Origin: an uncultured Lachnospiraceae bacterium
GTDB taxonomy: Bacteria > Bacillota > Clostridia > Lachnospirales > Lachnospiraceae
DNA length: 64,000 nt
Assembly: GCA_910586315.1 (NCBI GenBank)
Contig: CAJUIP010000015.1
Span: 1 to 64,000, forward strand
Reading direction: 5' to 3'
Made by a program: the position numbers and the translations under genes. The notes beneath the pieces were generated by a model that worked only from the letters and a program-made list of their open reading frames with translations, made no database searches and was not told where the DNA came from. Shown here piece after piece: positions 61,551-64,000 of the stretch; position 1 is the stretch's first letter, and each line of letters begins with the position of its first letter.

Positions 61551-62810
61551 GTGAGAAAATTGAGAAAACAGATGCTTTCGGTCCTGCTTTCCGGCGCCAT
61601 GACCCTGGGGGCGTTTGTGTCCCCGGCCATGGCGGAGCCTGGGGACGCCCAGACAGGTTCCCAGGCAGCCCCCCAGACAGGTTCCCCGACAGGTCCCCAG
61701 ATCGGGGCCCCTTCGGCGCTTTTAATGGAAGCCAGTACAGGGACCGTGATTTTTGAAAAAAATGCGGATGAGCCCAGGAACCCGGCCAGCGTTACGAAAA
61801 TCATGACCCTGATTCTGATTTTCGATGCCATCCAGTCGGGGAAAATTAAGCTGAGCGATGAGGTAGTAACAAGCGCCCATGCAAAGTCCATGGGAGGCTC
61901 ACAGGTATTTCTGGAGGAAGGGGAGGTGCAGACCGTGGAAACCCTGATAAAGTGCATTGTGATTGCCTCCGGAAATGACGCGTCGGTGGCCATGGCTGAG
62001 TACATAGGCGGTGACGAGGGAACCTTCGTGCGGATGATGAACGAGAGGGCGGCAGGTCTGGGAATGGAGCACACCCGGTTCATTGACTGCTGCGGGCTTA
62101 CGGACTCCCCGGAGCATGTGACCACCGCCAGAGATATCGCCGTCATGTCCAGGGAATTGATTACCAAGTACCCCCAGATCACCGGGTATTCTACCATTTG
62201 GATGGAAAATATTACACATGTGACCAAGCAGGGGACCAAGGAGTTTGGGCTGTCCAACACGAACAAACTCCTTAAAATGGCCACCAACTTTGAGGTGACA
62301 GGATTAAAGACCGGTTCCACAAGCATTGCCAAGTACTGTCTGTCGGCCACGGCGAAGAAAGACGGTGTGGAGCTGATTGCGGCTATCATGGCAGCTCCGG
62401 ATTATAAAACCAGATTTAACGATGCAGTGACGCTGCTGAATTATGGATACGGAAACTGCAGGCTTTATAAGGATGAAGCCATGCCAGAGCTCCCGCAGAT
62501 TCCCATTGTAAGCGGCATAAAAGATACGGTGACAGCCGGATACCGCGACAGCTTTTCCTATCTGGGGCTTCATGGGGAGGATTTTTCTGCCATCGAAAAA
62601 GAGCTGATATTGGAAGAAAACGTGGAAGCCCCGGTGCGGGCGGGAGATGTACTGGGGTATCTGGTTTACAGGCTGGATGGTCAGGAGCTGGGCAGAGCGA
62701 CAGTGATCTCCAAAGAGGATGTGGAGAAGGCCGGATATCTGGACTATTTCAAAAAGGCATGGGGGCATTTTCTGACCTTATCTCAGCCTGCCGATGTTCC
62801 GGTCCTTTAA
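61551..62810 (+). CDS. D-alanyl-D-alanine carboxypeptidase (DacA/DacF class)
   Basis: 419 residues from GTG 61551; the longer frame begins in non-coding DNA. A Sec signal ends SPAMA-E, then a Gln/Thr/Ser/Pro-rich linker. Penicillin-binding motifs are in order: SVTK (SxxK nucleophile), SGN (SxN) and KTGS (KTG). A C-terminal PBP5-type beta domain follows, without an evident amphipathic anchor helix at the tail. The enzyme trims the terminal D-Ala of peptidoglycan stem peptides. Its last 33 bases overlap the convergent DHHW gene. Confidence 0.92.
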   Translation: MRKLRKQMLSVLLSGAMTLGAFVSPAMAEPGDAQTGSQAAPQTGSPTGPQIGAPSALLMEASTGTVIFEKNADEPRNPASVTKIMTLILIFDAIQSGKIKLSDEVVTSAHAKSMGGSQVFLEEGEVQTVETLIKCIVIASGNDASVAMAEYIGGDEGTFVRMMNERAAGLGMEHTRFIDCCGLTDSPEHVTTARDIAVMSRELITKYPQITGYSTIWMENITHVTKQGTKEFGLSNTNKLLKMATNFEVTGLKTGSTSIAKYCLSATAKKDGVELIAAIMAAPDYKTRFNDAVTLLNYGYGNCRLYKDEAMPELPQIPIVSGIKDTVTAGYRDSFSYLGLHGEDFSAIEKELILEENVEAPVRAGDVLGYLVYRLDGQELGRATVISKEDVEKAGYLDYFKKAWGHFLTLSQPADVPVL

Positions 62811-63929
62811 AAAGCCCGGAATCTGGTACAAAATCAAAACGTCGGTGACATTCTGGTCACGGATCAGTTCCCCGGCCTTTCCATTGAAATACCGGAGATC
62901 AATCATAATGGTCTCCGGAAAATGGAGGGCCGCAAAGGGGACGAAGCTGTGGGCATAGGAATCTTTAATGACAAGAAGCTTCCCGGTTCCCTCCGCCTGT
63001 GGGTTTACAATCCTTGTGAGCCCATGGTTTCCATCCAGAAATACCCGGTATTTGTCCCGGGTATTTAAAGCGTCCATGGCATACAGGCCGTGGACCGGCT
63101 CGCTGCTTCCGTCGTAAAAAACGCTCCATTCCGGTTCGTTTTTCGGTTTATAGAGCTCGATGGAATCAAGCTTTGCGGGGATATTGAGCCTGGAAAGAAT
63201 CGTACCGGAAAAATCTTCGGTAACGGTCTCTATGGCAAAGTCCAAACGGGAAAAGGGCGTAAGCCCGATGGATTTTGCCCAGGCCTGGTAGGCGGTGAAG
63301 GCCCCGTGAGATGTCCAGTGATGATCCGTTTTATAGTAGAGGGGAAGCGGCTCCTTTTCCTCTAAAAGGGCTTTTTTTGCAGGCACCAGCATGGGAGAAA
63401 GCCCCTCCTGTTCCAGTGCGTCCGTGACAGAGGACTGAGAAAAGGGGGTGGCATGGGCCGGAAGGTTTTCTGTGAGAATTTCGGAAGAAGACGGAGCCAG
63501 AAGGATTCTCACATGGGATTCCCCCAGAAGTCCGGCCTGCTGGAGGGAAAAGTCCGTCAGGGTATCGAGATTTTTCTTACATGTTTCCGGGTCCAGATCC
63601 TCCGGGTACAAAGCCTCGATGAGATAGCCGTCCTTTCCAAGGAACACGCCGTTTATTTCTTTTTTTAACAGAAGTTTTTCGGCCGCCGCCTGAAAGCCAA
63701 TCCAGTGATCGCGGAAGGGAAAGTGATCGCTCAGATATGTCTCATAGTCCGTTCCAAAGGCGCCGCTTTTTACGGTTTCCCAGGTAAGCTTTGGGAAGCG
63801 GGCCAGGTAGCGGTTTTCCGTTTCTGAAAATGCCTTGCGGGGCATCAGGACGGAGATGGCGGTGAAAAGGCCGAGAAAAGCCAAAAAGGAGCCGGTCATG
63901 ACGGCCTCAAAGGAAATCTTTTTTTTCAT
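62778..63929 (-). CDS. DHHW-family protein (AlgX/AlgJ-like SGNH fold)
   Basis: 383 residues, start after AAAGGAACTGAT. One N-terminal membrane helix (VMTGSFLAFLGLFTAISVLMP), then ENRYLARFPKLTWETVKSGAFGTDYETYLSDHFPFRDHW. The signature YYKTDHHWTSHGAFTAYQAW holds the catalytic D-H pair, and LLVIKDSYAHSFVPF the serine region of alginate O-acetyltransferase-like enzymes. It may acetylate or handle a surface polymer. An MBOAT partner gene is expected beyond the window's right edge, but is not seen. Confidence 0.85.
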   Translation of the reverse strand: MKKKISFEAVMTGSFLAFLGLFTAISVLMPRKAFSETENRYLARFPKLTWETVKSGAFGTDYETYLSDHFPFRDHWIGFQAAAEKLLLKKEINGVFLGKDGYLIEALYPEDLDPETCKKNLDTLTDFSLQQAGLLGESHVRILLAPSSSEILTENLPAHATPFSQSSVTDALEQEGLSPMLVPAKKALLEEKEPLPLYYKTDHHWTSHGAFTAYQAWAKSIGLTPFSRLDFAIETVTEDFSGTILSRLNIPAKLDSIELYKPKNEPEWSVFYDGSSEPVHGLYAMDALNTRDKYRVFLDGNHGLTRIVNPQAEGTGKLLVIKDSYAHSFVPFAALHFPETIMIDLRYFNGKAGELIRDQNVTDVLILYQIPGFLKDRNIGRLR

Positions 63930-63944
63930 ATCAGTTCCTTTCCG

Positions 63945-63977
63945 GAGCGTGTTTGAAAATTGCTTTTTCCATCACGC
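63945..63977. repeat. REP-like hairpin, copy 3
   Basis: GAGCGTGTTTGAAAATTGCTTT matches copy 2 (28859) with one change. AGCGTG pairs with CACGCT at 63972-63977. Confidence 0.55.
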
Positions 63978-64000
63978 TTTAAAATCGGAAATACAAAAAC

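Noticed and set aside
1..64000. tRNA, rRNA or tmRNA genes
   Set aside because: No cloverleaf with conserved TTCGA loop and CCA-end context, and no rRNA-like conserved blocks, was seen on either strand.

Overview
The window reads as a chromosomal segment of an anaerobic Firmicute, most likely a gut Lachnospiraceae or related Clostridia. This is inferred from the gene types: hybrid-cluster protein with an adjacent ferredoxin, flavodiiron protein, an acyl-CoA dehydrogenase/EtfA/rubredoxin fusion, multi-receiver hybrid histidine kinases, Lachnospiraceae-style exported flavodoxins, and strong AGGAGG ribosome sites with frequent GTG/TTG starts. No rRNA, tRNA or CRISPR array was recognised. The species cannot be named from the sequence alone.

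Layout. 1-5,000: an IS4-type transposase 3' end, an AT-rich stretch with a 27-bp perfect inverted repeat, two small membrane or exported proteins, a TnpB relic and an xis-int pair. 5,060-10,890: an AT-rich defence operon, AbiEi/AbiEii followed 20 bp later by a 1,314-aa protein with an N-terminal PD-(D/E)XK-like nuclease region and a STAND-type P-loop. A 17-bp direct repeat brackets this cargo (4926 and 11173), and the right copy sits among TTTACCAA repeats like integrase arm sites. 11,400-20,100: an AAA/DUF4143 ATPase, working AlkA and Ogt repair genes, a nitrosative-stress block (Crp/Fnr regulator, ferredoxin, hcp), and several gene relics with start codons but internal deletions.

20,400-42,400 is the most distinctive region. 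It holds two related LysR regulators and about twenty genes for flavodoxins, iron-sulfur flavoproteins, alpha/beta hydrolases, a bicupin, an aldo/keto reductase, an iron alcohol dehydrogenase and a RibD-like reductase. Many carry lipoprotein or Sec signals, so flavodoxin and esterase domains are predicted outside the membrane, including a carboxylesterase-flavodoxin fusion and a flavodoxin with wall-binding repeats. The likely theme is reductive and hydrolytic processing of small molecules, perhaps xenobiotics or quinone-like acceptors; that role is inference. Three genes here carry single-base indels and one an amber stop. A truncated DUF1016 nuclease gene is inserted between duplicated pieces of two cluster genes.

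42,600-64,000 is more ordinary: two coupled hybrid sensor kinases, a polar amino-acid ABC transporter, an oxygen-defence block (flavodiiron protein, acyl-CoA dehydrogenase-EtfA-rubredoxin, Cu/Zn-SOD-like protein), a polysaccharide deacetylase, an ECF sigma/anti-sigma/lipoprotein operon whose last gene has an in-frame amber, a 4Fe-4S aldo/keto reductase, a D,D-carboxypeptidase and a DHHW protein. Three families of dispersed intergenic hairpin repeats run through the right two thirds of the window.
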